A stretch of DNA of 64,000 nt, from the NCBI GenBank assembly GCA_910578885.1, contig CAJTSH010000021.1, positions 1-64,000 on the forward strand, written 5' to 3'. Shown here piece by piece: positions 44,257 through 52,498 of the stretch. The notes under the pieces were generated by a model. It did not search any database. It worked only from the letters and a program-made list of their open reading frames with translations, and was not told where the DNA came from. The position numbers and the translations under genes are program-made. This DNA is from an uncultured Lachnospiraceae bacterium. GTDB taxonomy: Bacteria > Bacillota > Clostridia > Lachnospirales > Lachnospiraceae. How positions within the stretch are numbered: position 1 is the first letter of the stretch; each line of letters begins with the position of its first letter.

Positions 44257-44688
44257 TTATACTTTTTTGTTAAATACAGGCTGTTCCTCTTGAGCCTCCA
44301 TATTAAAAAAACTCTGCCTGTCATTATGCGGAAACAGCATTTCCATATAAAGATTTCCCAACAATTCCTTGACCGTATCCGCACTGACATCTTCTATTGG
44401 CAGTTCTTTCATTTCCATCTGCTTTATTCTAGACAGTATGGCCTCAATCTGCTCTTTATCCGGCAATCGTTTCTCAAACATCGGGGCAGGCTCCTGCGGC
44501 TGCTGTCTGTCCTCACACTCCGGCTGCAGAACGTCTTTCGTCGTCGGCATCTTATAAACAATATTCTTACAAGCTTTTTCAAAACACTCCGGATCATACT
44601 TCGATAAATACTTTAAATCATCCATCGTCAGCATATATTTGTTGTGAATTTTAATATAAATATTTGCAAGGCGCATGTCTTTCCCCAT
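44257..44688 (-). CDS. Unrecognised small cytosolic protein
   Basis: The 143-residue product is hydrophilic and mostly helical, with an N-terminal conserved-looking region (ANIYIKIHNKYMLTMDDLKYLSKYDPECFEKACKN split here as YIKIHNKYMLTMDDL and YDPECFEKACKNIVY), a Glu/Gln/Pro linker near residue 60-75 and a helical C-terminal part. The start at 44688 was chosen for its AAAGGAGG; the longer frame to 44787 overlaps the upstream gene. It is the second of two small unknown genes on one strand, so the two may form an operon. I assign no function. Confidence 0.6.
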   Translation of the reverse strand: MGKDMRLANIYIKIHNKYMLTMDDLKYLSKYDPECFEKACKNIVYKMPTTKDVLQPECEDRQQPQEPAPMFEKRLPDKEQIEAILSRIKQMEMKELPIEDVSADTVKELLGNLYMEMLFPHNDRQSFFNMEAQEEQPVFNKKV

Positions 44689-44764
44689 AGCAGCCTCCTT
44701 TCTCATTTTCAGGAAATTCTCAGGCAGATGTGAGCAGCATCCCCTAACATGAATCGCTGCAAGT

Positions 44765-45205
44765 TCAGCTGCACTCTGCATATTCATTTTCCGCCACTGC
44801 TTCTACATCCAGAAACGGCTCATGCTCTCCCGTTTCCTCCGCACCTTGTAACTGCCGGATTTTATCCAGTTGTTTCATATAATATTCTACCGCATCCCTT
44901 GAATTTTCGAACCGTTTCAAAGATGCAGGCGAATTCCAGTCCCTGAAATATACCATTTGATAATCAATGTAAGCCACTGTTGCAAAATCCCCATCTCCCG
45001 GATTTAAAAAGGTCTTCTGCATAGAGGCATGCATATCATATCCCCTTATCTTATCTTTGGATTCAACTGCTGTCCGCCGCTTTGGCGCTTTTTTCTCTTT
45101 CCCGTTCTTTGTTTCTTCTGTCATTCGGTCTACCGCAGCCGCTGCACGATCCATTGCTTCAAAAATATCTAACTGACCTTCTACCAGATTCCGGTCTGTT
45201 TTCAT
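44765..45205 (-). CDS. Unrecognised small cytosolic protein
   Basis: The 146-residue hydrophilic protein has a Lys/Arg-rich segment at about residues 33-50 and a region FATVAYIDYQMVYFRDWNSPASLKRF that may fold as a small beta sheet, and ends acidic. No known family is evident. AGGAGGTGAATTCC lies before its start codon, so translation is well supported. It lies 76 bases upstream of the other small unknown gene in the same direction, with a normal spacing for an operon. Confidence 0.6.
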   Translation of the reverse strand: MKTDRNLVEGQLDIFEAMDRAAAAVDRMTEETKNGKEKKAPKRRTAVESKDKIRGYDMHASMQKTFLNPGDGDFATVAYIDYQMVYFRDWNSPASLKRFENSRDAVEYYMKQLDKIRQLQGAEETGEHEPFLDVEAVAENEYAECS

Positions 45206-45257
45206 TGGAATTCACCTCCTGTTTTAACTGTCTCTTCATTTAATGAAATAACAATAT

Positions 45258-45893
45258 TTATTGTATTCTCCGATATAATTCTTTTCGTGTCAATCCATTC
45301 GATTTTGCGCGCGGATACCACACCGAAAAGGACGATTGTATTTTCCATAACAGGCGAGGCCAATTTGGTGAAACAAGTATATCTTGTCCTGCACTTTTGC
45401 TTAATATATTCTTAGAAAGACATTTGAGCGCTGAACCGATGTTTTTGTTCGGTCCATGCCCCATTGGTATATCTTTCAGGAATGGCAGCATTTCACCCGC
45501 ACCAATGCCAACTGCCTGTCCCCATATGAATCCACAGCTTCTGCACCAGTTCTTCATCTGTGTAATGGCTATGCGGTTTTGATGCCCTTCAAAAAATCCA
45601 TTATTTATAACGCAGTATACTACAATATTTTTTGTAGCAAAATTCCGCTTTTCTAATTCAATCAGCAATTTCAATACATGAGACGGAACGCTGTCAACAT
45701 ATAAAGGAAATGCAAAAATAAGCACATCGCTATTTTGAACTTTTTCAAATTGCCTTTCTGTGAAAGTATCATTTTTGATATTATGTAATTCAATTTCATT
45801 GTTATCATTTATTTGTGAAATCAAGTATTCCATGAGCAGATCTGATGTACTCTTATCCCGTTTTGGACTTCCGTTGATTATGGTTATTTCCAT
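45258..45893 (-). CDS. Flavodoxin-like NAD(P)H-dependent oxidoreductase
   Basis: The 211-residue protein opens with the FMN-binding motif of the flavodoxin-fold reductases (TIINGSPKRDKSTSDLL, residues 3-19), followed by a DVLIFAFPLYVDSVPSHVLKLL stretch seen here in part, typical of NADPH-dependent FMN reductase/flavodoxin family proteins. The start at 45893 lies inside the end of the preceding gene (overlap of ten bases), so the two are coupled. A C-terminal 40 residues rich in Trp/Arg is unlike simple flavodoxins. Substrate unknown. Confidence 0.75.
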   Translation of the reverse strand: MEITIINGSPKRDKSTSDLLMEYLISQINDNNEIELHNIKNDTFTERQFEKVQNSDVLIFAFPLYVDSVPSHVLKLLIELEKRNFATKNIVVYCVINNGFFEGHQNRIAITQMKNWCRSCGFIWGQAVGIGAGEMLPFLKDIPMGHGPNKNIGSALKCLSKNILSKSAGQDILVSPNWPRLLWKIQSSFSVWYPRAKSNGLTRKELYRRIQ

Positions 45894-46399
45894 TGCATTT
45901 TTACCTCTTCGCATAATTGACTTAAGGAACCAAAAAACGAAACCGCATATTCCGGTACATGAAAATTGATACTGTTTGCTTTGATTAAATTTCGAGCTGT
46001 TTCCATCTCCTGTTCCGAAATTTTCTCTCCATAAAAATATACAGAAAGCCGAAAAGTATTTTGATACCGCTGTCTATGATGTGTTTCATTTCTCTTTATT
46101 TTGAAAAACGGAAGCAGATAAGATATGCTTCGGTCGAACACATTTTTAACAAACGGGCTGTACCCGCCATAGCAGCATCTGCTGATAACAATAACGTTAT
46201 CAGCTTGTGAAAGTATCCTGCCCATATTTTCATATCCGTCTTTGAGCACACATTCTCCCGGAGTTTTAATCCAGCAGCCAAAACAGCCGATACAATTCTT
46301 GATACTGCCCTCATCCGAAATAATCTGCACATCCTCACTTTCAAAAGAAAACGTTGAATGGAAAATATCTCTTTCTAAATCATGTATCATTACATTCAT
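45884..46399 (-). CDS. Flavodoxin family protein, companion of the gene at 45258
   Basis: The 171-residue protein matches flavodoxin-fold proteins with a C-x2-C-x2-C stretch (NCIGCFGCWIKTPGEC) followed by DNVIVISRCCYGGYSPFVKNVFDRSI. It lacks the usual phosphate-binding TxGNS-like N terminus, which is the normal state for this subfamily. Its stop overlaps the next flavodoxin-like gene, so the proteins are probably made in equal amounts and may act as a pair in electron transfer. It follows metA by seven bases on the same strand (metA stop at 46406). Confidence 0.75.
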   Translation of the reverse strand: MNVMIHDLERDIFHSTFSFESEDVQIISDEGSIKNCIGCFGCWIKTPGECVLKDGYENMGRILSQADNVIVISRCCYGGYSPFVKNVFDRSISYLLPFFKIKRNETHHRQRYQNTFRLSVYFYGEKISEQEMETARNLIKANSINFHVPEYAVSFFGSLSQLCEEVKMQWK

Positions 46400-46405
46400 A
46401 GTCGC

Positions 46406-47338
46406 CTACTTCCCCAAAATAACAGCATTATTCAAAAACTCATATGGCGTCTGCTGATATACATAATAATTCAGCCAATTCGCATACAGCATATTTCCAT
46501 GAGAACGCCACTGGAGATTCGGTTTATTCTCCGGATTATTCTCCGGATAATAATTTAACGGAAGCTCTATCGGAAGCCCTTTGTCTCTGTCACGCTTGTA
46601 CTCCTTGTCCAACGTAATCCTGTCATACTCCGGATGACCCATGACAAATATTTTCCGTCCCTCGCTGTCCATAACAAGAAATACTCCCGCTTTCTCAGAT
46701 TCCGCAAGAATTGTCAAATCCTCTGCCGCCTCAATATCAGCTTTGCGGATTTCGGTATGTCTGGAATGCGGCGCCATAAAATAATCGTCAAAGCCCCGCA
46801 CCAATGGAACCTTCCGGTTCATCACATGATGCTCATATATTCCGAACATCTTCTTATCCAGCGGATGTTTTTGGATTCCATAATGGTAGTAAAGTCCCGC
46901 CTGAGCCCCCCAGCAAAGATGCAGGGTAGAAGTTACATGCGTCTTTGTCCACTCCATGATCTTCGTAATCTCATCCCAATAATCCACTTCTTCATATTCC
47001 ATCTGTTCTACCGGCGCCCCGGTAATAATCAGACCGTCCAGATTCCGATGCGCGATCTCCTCAAAACCCTGATAAAACTTATTTAAATGGCTCTGCGAGG
47101 TATTCTTGGACTGGTGGGAGCTTACCGCTAAAAATGTCACATCCACCTGCAGCGGCGTATTCGATAACGAGCGCAAAAGCTGCAGCTCCGTCTCCTCTTT
47201 GAGCGGCATTAAATTCAGGATTCCGATTTCAATGGGACGGATATCCTGATGCTTTGCACGTCCTTCGTCCATAACAAATATATTCTCTTTTTCTAAAATT
47301 TCCTTTGCAGGAAGATCGCTCATAATTTTAATCGGCAT
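46406..47338 (-). CDS. metA: Homoserine O-acyltransferase MetA, predicted acetyl-CoA type
   Basis: The 310-residue enzyme activates homoserine for methionine synthesis. Catalytic C142 lies in LCWGAQAG, and the later H235/E237-type residues (MGHPEYD) are present. Residue 111 is glutamate (in GAPVE); in the Bacillus cereus enzyme this residue gives acetyl-CoA specificity, whereas glycine there gives succinyl-CoA specificity in E. coli. The protein is thus predicted to be a homoserine O-acetyltransferase despite the MetA fold. The start at 47338 has AGAGG eight bases upstream. No SAM riboswitch is visible in the 155 bases before it. Seven bases separate it from the next flavoprotein gene. Confidence 0.95.
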   Translation of the reverse strand: MPIKIMSDLPAKEILEKENIFVMDEGRAKHQDIRPIEIGILNLMPLKEETELQLLRSLSNTPLQVDVTFLAVSSHQSKNTSQSHLNKFYQGFEEIAHRNLDGLIITGAPVEQMEYEEVDYWDEITKIMEWTKTHVTSTLHLCWGAQAGLYYHYGIQKHPLDKKMFGIYEHHVMNRKVPLVRGFDDYFMAPHSRHTEIRKADIEAAEDLTILAESEKAGVFLVMDSEGRKIFVMGHPEYDRITLDKEYKRDRDKGLPIELPLNYYPENNPENKPNLQWRSHGNMLYANWLNYYVYQQTPYEFLNNAVILGK

Positions 47339-47388
47339 ATCTATAACCTCTTTTCTTTTCAATAAACATATTGTTACTTATCACTCCG

Positions 47389-47409
47389 GATGCGCAGCTA
47401 ATGCGCATC
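47389..47409. other. Hairpin between ligA and metA
   Basis: GATGCGCA (47389-47396) pairs with TGCGCATC (47402-47409) around a 5-base loop. It lies between the ligA stop (47494) and metA start (47338). No T run follows on the minus strand, so it may be an operator or RNA element rather than a terminator. Confidence 0.45.
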
Positions 47410-47493
47410 TAAAGCCGTGTATAGCAGCAACATATTTACTATAGCATGCAATCCGCTTTTTGTCCAACAATGCCGCTTCACTGTTACTAATAT

Positions 47494-49491
47494 CTATCCT
47501 TCCGCCATCCGTTTCATTTCTTCCTCGGATATCACAGCGATTCCAAGCTCCGCTGCCTTCGTCAGCTTACTTCCGGCATTCTCACCTGCCAACAGGTAAT
47601 TTGTCTTTTTCGATACAGAGCCGGAAACCTTTCCCCCATGCTTTTCAATAAATTCTGCTGCTTCTTTCCTTCCCATAGTCGGAAGTGTTCCCGTCACTAC
47701 AAAGGTAAGTCCTCCAAAGACGTCGTCTGTCCCCTCTTCCGCTATCATGGACATATTTACTCCTGCTGCTTTCAAACGGCTTAATATCTCACGATTTCTT
47801 TCATCCGCAAAAAACTGCAAGATACAGCCCGCACTTATTTCACCAATATCATTTACCGCAAGAAGCTTTTCCAGATCTGCTTCCATCAATGCTTCAATTG
47901 TCCCAAACTGCCGCATGATATTTTTTGCGGCCGCTTTCCCCACATTTGGAATGCCAAAGCCGCACAGAAGCTGATAGGCGTCATTCTCTTTCGCCTTTTC
48001 AATCGCATCTAAGAGCTTATCCGTATTCTTTTCTTTTCCGATGATCCCCTGTTCAATCAGCTCATCCCGATGTTCTTTCAGATAGAAAATGTCTGCGATA
48101 TCCCTTAGGTAGGAAAGCCGTACCAGTTCTTCGATATATACGGTTCCGAATCCCTTGATATCCATAGCGTCCCTGCCCACAAAATTGATGATGTGACGCT
48201 CTAACTGTGCCGGACAATTTGGCGAGGTACACTTGATATCTGCAGTATCCTTTTCTCTCTGTGTCTTTGCGCCGCAGACCGGACAGACTCCCGGTATCTG
48301 AAAAACTTCTGTCCCTTTCAGACGTTTACCGGTTTTGACTTCCTTTATTTTTGGAATAATTTCTCCCGATTTATATACCACGACCGTATCTCCGATTCCA
48401 ACGCCAAGCTCGTTAATATAGTCCTGATTGTGAAGCGTCGCACGGCTTACTGTCGTTCCGCAGAGACGAATCGGTTCAAATACCGCAGTCGGCGTAATTC
48501 TTCCGGTTCGTCCTACAGACAGTTCAATATCCAGTATTTTTGATTCCTTCTCCTCCGGCGGATATTTATAAGCCACCGCCCATCGCGGAACCTTAGAGGT
48601 GTTCCCAAGCAGTTCCCTATCCGCTATCCGATTGATTTTCACAACAGCCCCATCAATATCATAGGGAAGGTTTCCTCTGTTTTCTCCAATCTTAACGACT
48701 GCATCCCATACTTCCTCTGCCGAATGACAGACTTTATATCCATCGATTACCGGTATTCCCTGCTTCTTTAAAAATTCGTAACCCTCCGTATGTGTTTCAA
48801 ATTCCCTCCCTCTCACCTGCTGGATATTGAAAATGAACATGGACAGATTACGCTCCTTTGTCACCTTGCTGTCTAACTGCCGCAACGTTCCCGCCGCACA
48901 GTTTCTGGGGTTGGCAAAGGTCTTCTTCCCAAGCAGCTCCTGATTTTCATTTACCTTGTCGAACGCTTCGTTGGTCATATATACCTCTCCCCGAATTTCC
49001 AGATATTCCGGCTTATCTTTCAACTTCTTTTTTACATCCCGAATCACTCTGGCATTTGCAGTCACATCTTCGCCAAAATTAATGCCGTCTCCTCTTGTTT
49101 CAGCCAGAACCAATTCGCCGTTCTCATATCGAAGCGCCATCGAAAGCCCGTCTATTTTATATTCCACTACAAACTCCGGCGAATCCAACTGAGCTATCAT
49201 CTCTTCTACAAAAGCATCCACTTCTTCCTTTGAAAATACATCCTGCAGGCTTAGCATCGGTACATTATGGCGTACCTGCACGCCTGCTTCACGCTTTGTA
49301 GTTCCTCCAACCTTCTGTGTCGGAGAATCCGGCGTCACGAGTTCTGGATTTTCTTTTTCCAACCGCTTTAGTTCCTGCATCATTGTATCGTATTCATGAT
49401 CGGTTATCTCCGGGTCATCCATATTGTAATAGCGATTGCTGTGATAATTTAGCAGCTCTCTTAATTGCTCGATTCTTTCCTTTGCTTCCAT
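47494..49491 (-). CDS. ligA: NAD-dependent DNA ligase
   Basis: The 665-residue ligase seals nicks in replication and repair. Active-site lysine K112 lies in EYKIDGL. Domain order is normal: Ia helical part, adenylation, OB fold, a four-cysteine zinc finger (CPVC and CTSPNC), helix-hairpin-helix repeats (GFGIPNVGKAAAKNI) and a C-terminal BRCT domain (FVVTGTLPTMGRKEA). The start at 49491 was chosen because GGAGGACGAA precedes it; a longer frame to 49527 overlaps the upstream gene. It follows rluF closely, probably in the same transcript. Confidence 0.97.
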   Translation of the reverse strand: MEAKERIEQLRELLNYHSNRYYNMDDPEITDHEYDTMMQELKRLEKENPELVTPDSPTQKVGGTTKREAGVQVRHNVPMLSLQDVFSKEEVDAFVEEMIAQLDSPEFVVEYKIDGLSMALRYENGELVLAETRGDGINFGEDVTANARVIRDVKKKLKDKPEYLEIRGEVYMTNEAFDKVNENQELLGKKTFANPRNCAAGTLRQLDSKVTKERNLSMFIFNIQQVRGREFETHTEGYEFLKKQGIPVIDGYKVCHSAEEVWDAVVKIGENRGNLPYDIDGAVVKINRIADRELLGNTSKVPRWAVAYKYPPEEKESKILDIELSVGRTGRITPTAVFEPIRLCGTTVSRATLHNQDYINELGVGIGDTVVVYKSGEIIPKIKEVKTGKRLKGTEVFQIPGVCPVCGAKTQREKDTADIKCTSPNCPAQLERHIINFVGRDAMDIKGFGTVYIEELVRLSYLRDIADIFYLKEHRDELIEQGIIGKEKNTDKLLDAIEKAKENDAYQLLCGFGIPNVGKAAAKNIMRQFGTIEALMEADLEKLLAVNDIGEISAGCILQFFADERNREILSRLKAAGVNMSMIAEEGTDDVFGGLTFVVTGTLPTMGRKEAAEFIEKHGGKVSGSVSKKTNYLLAGENAGSKLTKAAELGIAVISEEEMKRMAEG

Positions 49492-49523
49492 TTCGTCCTC
49501 CATCTTTTCAAATATGGCTCTCT

Positions 49524-50279
49524 TCAAATTCGATTCTGAGTTTTCGGAAGAACTGTTTCATTGGAGGAATCCCGTATCAGTTCATACAGTTCCTTTTGTT
49601 CTTCCTCTGTTACGTTTCGGTATTTTCCGCGCTTCAAATCCCCCAGACAAATATTCATAATCCGTACCCGTTCAAGTCCTACGACCCGATAACCAAAATA
49701 TTCGCACATTCTGCGAATCTGTCGGTTTAAGCCTTGGGTCAAAACAATCCGAAATTTGTGCTTTCCCAGTTTTTCTACCCGGCATTTTCTTGTAGTCGTG
49801 TTCAATTCCGTTAATGGCACTCCATTTGCCATCCCATGCACGAAACGTTCTGTCACCTCCCGGTTCACCCGGACAATATACTCCTTCTCGTGCATATTTC
49901 CCGCACGCATCATCTTATTGACAATGTCGCCGTTATTTGTCATCAATATCAGTCCCTCGGAATCCTTGTCCAGCCTTCCCACCGGATAAATCCGTTTCGG
50001 ATAATGTATAAAATCTACGATATTATTTCTTTCCCGTTTTTCTGCAGTACATACAATTCCAGCCGGTTTATTTACAGCAAGAAGTATCATTTCTTCCTCT
50101 TTTGATACAAGCCTTCCCATATAACAAACCTGCTGTCCTTCATAAATCCGATCTCCCGTTACGGCGGTCTTTCCATTGATTGTAACATTTCCCGCCTCTA
50201 TCTGTCTGTCCGCTTCCCGTCTGGAACAAATCCCAGCTTCACTCAAATATTTGTTGATCCGTATTCCTGTGTCTTGCAT
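49524..50279 (-). CDS. rluF: RluF/RluB-type 23S rRNA pseudouridine synthase
   Basis: The 251-residue enzyme makes a pseudouridine in 23S rRNA. An N-terminal S4 domain (RINKYLSEAGICSRREADRQIEAG) precedes the catalytic domain with the active-site aspartate in GRLDKDSEGL and the C-terminal GLNRQIRRMCEYFGYRV. This last stretch is closest to RluF (U2604), but RluB cannot be ruled out. The start at 50279 is preceded by AGGTGGAAG. A strong terminator (50291-50317) lies only 11 bases upstream of the start, so the promoter must overlap or precede it. Confidence 0.88.
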   Translation of the reverse strand: MQDTGIRINKYLSEAGICSRREADRQIEAGNVTINGKTAVTGDRIYEGQQVCYMGRLVSKEEEMILLAVNKPAGIVCTAEKRERNNIVDFIHYPKRIYPVGRLDKDSEGLILMTNNGDIVNKMMRAGNMHEKEYIVRVNREVTERFVHGMANGVPLTELNTTTRKCRVEKLGKHKFRIVLTQGLNRQIRRMCEYFGYRVVGLERVRIMNICLGDLKRGKYRNVTEEEQKELYELIRDSSNETVLPKTQNRI

Positions 50280-50290
50280 CTTCCACCTGC

Positions 50291-50317
50291 CAAAAACGGA
50301 GGTCTTAAGACCTCCGT
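50291..50317 (-). terminator. Terminator in the leader of rluF
   Basis: ACGGAGGTC (50296-50304) pairs perfectly with GACCTCCGT (50309-50317) and on the minus strand is followed by TTTTT (50295-50291). It ends the SH3 protein gene (stop at 50339) but lies directly before the rluF start, so it may also work as an attenuator. Confidence 0.85.
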
Positions 50318-50338
50318 ATTGTTTCACCTTTCTGCATG

Positions 50339-51634
50339 TTATTTTAAGAATTCCGTTTTGACATATCCGGTTGTTCCGTTCCAGTTGACCTTCGTCCAGC
50401 CTTCTGCGTAACTCATAATTACTGTAACCTTTTCACCGGCAAATGCAGTTCCTACCTTATCTGCCGTCTCACTCATAGATGCCCGGACATTCACAGTATT
50501 TGAAAGCAGAACCTCTGTACCCTCTGCAATTCCCGGTGCACTCTGCTGCGGCTCTTGCGATTCTTCCGGTACCTGCGGTGGCTCCGTAGATAAATAATCA
50601 CTCTTCACATAGCATTCTTTATTATTGTAATCAAGCTTGCTCCATCCATCAGCCGTCGTGGCAATTCTAGTCAACGCCGTTCCCAGCGGAAGCGTGTCAA
50701 TCAGCTCCGCATTCTCGTTTGGTTCCTTGCGCATATTTACAATATCTGTCGTATAGACAATCTCTGCCGGCTGTTCTGTCTCCTGAGGCTTTTCTGTCTC
50801 CTGAGGCTTTTCATCCTCCTTTGGCGTCTGCTCCGTTGATGGTTCCGTACTCTGCTCTGTATCCTGTTCCGGCACCTGCTGCGCTATCTCCTGCGCCCAC
50901 GCAGCGCGGGCGTCTTTAATCGTGACATTGACCATATTGGCAAGCTTCTCATCCGAGTTCACCGCCTCATCATATTTCTGCTGTACTTCCTCCTGAAGAT
51001 CCACAACATCCTCTTCCAATTCAAAATTATCAATCAATGCCTTAATAGTGGAATCCAACGGATTCTCTTCATTTTGAAGATTGAACTGACTATATATATT
51101 GTTGATATACAACTCTCCGTTTTCATTTGTCTCCACATAAAAGAAATCCAATCCCGGTGCAAGCGTATCCACATCTTTAAATTTTATCTCAATATAAGGC
51201 GACACCAGATAAGATTTATCATCCAATCCCGGCTTTGTATAGCACTTAATATTCTCATAACCGTCCACATACTCCGAAAACATATTGATGTAGCTTTCTT
51301 CATTCGCCGTAATCGGTGTGGCAATTTTCTTCAATTCTTCTATATTTCCATCTGCATATGCAGCATAATAACTCGAAATCAATTCATTTATCTTTGGAAT
51401 TGCGTCCACCTGATATTCCTGTGTTACAGTGACTGGATCCGTTGATATTTCCGTCCCGTTCACATCATTCTCATGCGGCGCTCCCGTACAATTGGCAAGT
51501 ATTAAAACCAGTGAAACGAACAATGCTCCTGCGGAAAAATACCGCACATTTTTCCTCACAAATTCCAATGCTTTTTCTATCGAAAAACCCTTTAAGGCTC
51601 CAGTAATCTTATCTTTTAACTCTGATGCGTTCAT
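50339..51634 (-). CDS. Membrane-anchored protein with two bacterial SH3 domains
   Basis: The 431-residue protein has a single transmembrane anchor at about residues 33-52 (FSAGALFVSLVLILANC) and an extracellular part. Residues 80-240 form a conserved alpha+beta domain of unknown function, then a Pro/Glu/Thr-rich linker with QETEKPQETEQ repeats, and two SH3_3 domains (about 290-350 and 370-431; VNMRKEPNENAELI and VNVRASMSETADKV). SH3 domains of this type bind cell-wall peptides. It lies downstream of tRNA-Arg on the same strand. A role in wall binding or sensing is likely but unproven. Confidence 0.85.
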   Translation of the reverse strand: MNASELKDKITGALKGFSIEKALEFVRKNVRYFSAGALFVSLVLILANCTGAPHENDVNGTEISTDPVTVTQEYQVDAIPKINELISSYYAAYADGNIEELKKIATPITANEESYINMFSEYVDGYENIKCYTKPGLDDKSYLVSPYIEIKFKDVDTLAPGLDFFYVETNENGELYINNIYSQFNLQNEENPLDSTIKALIDNFELEEDVVDLQEEVQQKYDEAVNSDEKLANMVNVTIKDARAAWAQEIAQQVPEQDTEQSTEPSTEQTPKEDEKPQETEKPQETEQPAEIVYTTDIVNMRKEPNENAELIDTLPLGTALTRIATTADGWSKLDYNNKECYVKSDYLSTEPPQVPEESQEPQQSAPGIAEGTEVLLSNTVNVRASMSETADKVGTAFAGEKVTVIMSYAEGWTKVNWNGTTGYVKTEFLK

Positions 51635-51845
51635 TCTGGTAATTCCTCCTGCTCATATTCAATTTTATCTATCATCAAACACAACGTAAATTTACTTAAT
51701 CAAAAATACTCAAAAGACTAACCCTTATGATAATACATGGTTCATAAAAAGTCAAACAAATCTATCTTAATTTTTCTTGAAGTATTTTCCAATAATCAGG
51801 AAAGTACTTTCACATACTTGCGCGACAAACTTTTCTCTCAAAAGG

Positions 51846-51873
51846 AAAAAGCTCTTGAACACGCAAGAGCTTT
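51846..51873 (-). terminator. Terminator after tRNA-Arg
   Basis: AAAAGCTCTTG (51846-51856) pairs with CAAGAGCTTTT (51863-51873); on the minus strand the stem is followed by TTTCC. It begins two bases past the tRNA 3' end. Confidence 0.85.
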
Positions 51874-51874
51874 T

Positions 51875-51947
51875 ATGCACCCGGCGGGAATCGAACCCGC
51901 ATTGCCGGAGTCGGAGTCCGGTGTTCTATCCATTAGACTACGGTTGC
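51875..51947 (-). tRNA. tRNA-Arg (anticodon CCG)
   Basis: The minus strand folds into a cloverleaf: acceptor GCAACCG/CGGGTGC, anticodon stem CCGGA/TCCGG with loop CTCCGAC (anticodon CCG, decoding CGG) and T arm GCGGG-TTCGATT-CCCGC. The discriminator is A and CCA is not encoded. The fourth acceptor pair is A-G instead of a Watson-Crick pair, the only fault seen. Confidence 0.93.
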
Positions 51948-51959
51948 AATCACTTACAT

Positions 51960-51988
51960 ATAATAATACACAATATCCAAAAAGTCAA
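51960..51988 (-). promoter_or_regulatory. Promoter of tRNA-Arg
   Basis: On the minus strand TTGACT (51988-51983), a 17-base spacer and TATTAT (51965-51960) lie 12 bases before the tRNA 5' end. The -35 box overlaps the aroK stop codon. Confidence 0.85.
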
Positions 51989-52494
51989 ATGATTGCGAAA
52001 ATTTCTTTTGCAATTTTTTGCGGAGACCTGCCATCCGTAATAATTTCCTTCGTTTTAGCCAATTCATAATACGGCATCCGCTCTTCCATCAAGCCCCTGA
52101 TATACTCCACGTTCATATGCCCGTTTAACAGAGGACGGTTTCTTCCATTCTTTACCCGTTCAAAAATTGTCTCAGGTGCAGCGGATAGAAAGACTACTTC
52201 TCCGCTCTCCTTCATGATCTCCCTGTTCTCTTCCTTTAAAATTGTACCGCCTCCGCAGGAAACGATAATCCCCTGCTTTCCTGCAAGCTCCTTTAATACC
52301 TCTGTTTCTGCTTTTCGAAAATACGCTTCTCCTTTTTTTTCAAAAATATGGGGAATTGACATTCCTTCCTGCGATACGATTACCGCATCCATATCGACTT
52401 CTTCTAAGTCCGATAATTCAGCCATAGCGCGCGATACACTGCTCTTTCCCGCCCCCATAAATCCGATTAAGTAAATATTTTTATCCCTTTGCAT
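51985..52494 (-). CDS. aroK: Shikimate kinase
   Basis: The 169-residue enzyme phosphorylates shikimate. The P loop GFMGAGKS (11-18) and the DVDVV-like acidic site EEVDMDAVI plus RxxRPLL (NGRNRPLL) are typical. It is placed four bases after aroD on the same strand, and the two are probably one transcript. The remaining chorismate steps aroE and DAHP synthase are on the plus strand next to it. Confidence 0.95.
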   Translation of the reverse strand: MQRDKNIYLIGFMGAGKSSVSRAMAELSDLEEVDMDAVIVSQEGMSIPHIFEKKGEAYFRKAETEVLKELAGKQGIIVSCGGGTILKEENREIMKESGEVVFLSAAPETIFERVKNGRNRPLLNGHMNVEYIRGLMEERMPYYELAKTKEIITDGRSPQKIAKEIFAII

Positions 52495-52498
52495 GATT

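Noticed and set aside
47339..47493. SAM riboswitch or T-box before metA
   Set aside because: The 155 bases contain only one short hairpin and no kink-turn or specifier-loop pattern, so no riboswitch was called.
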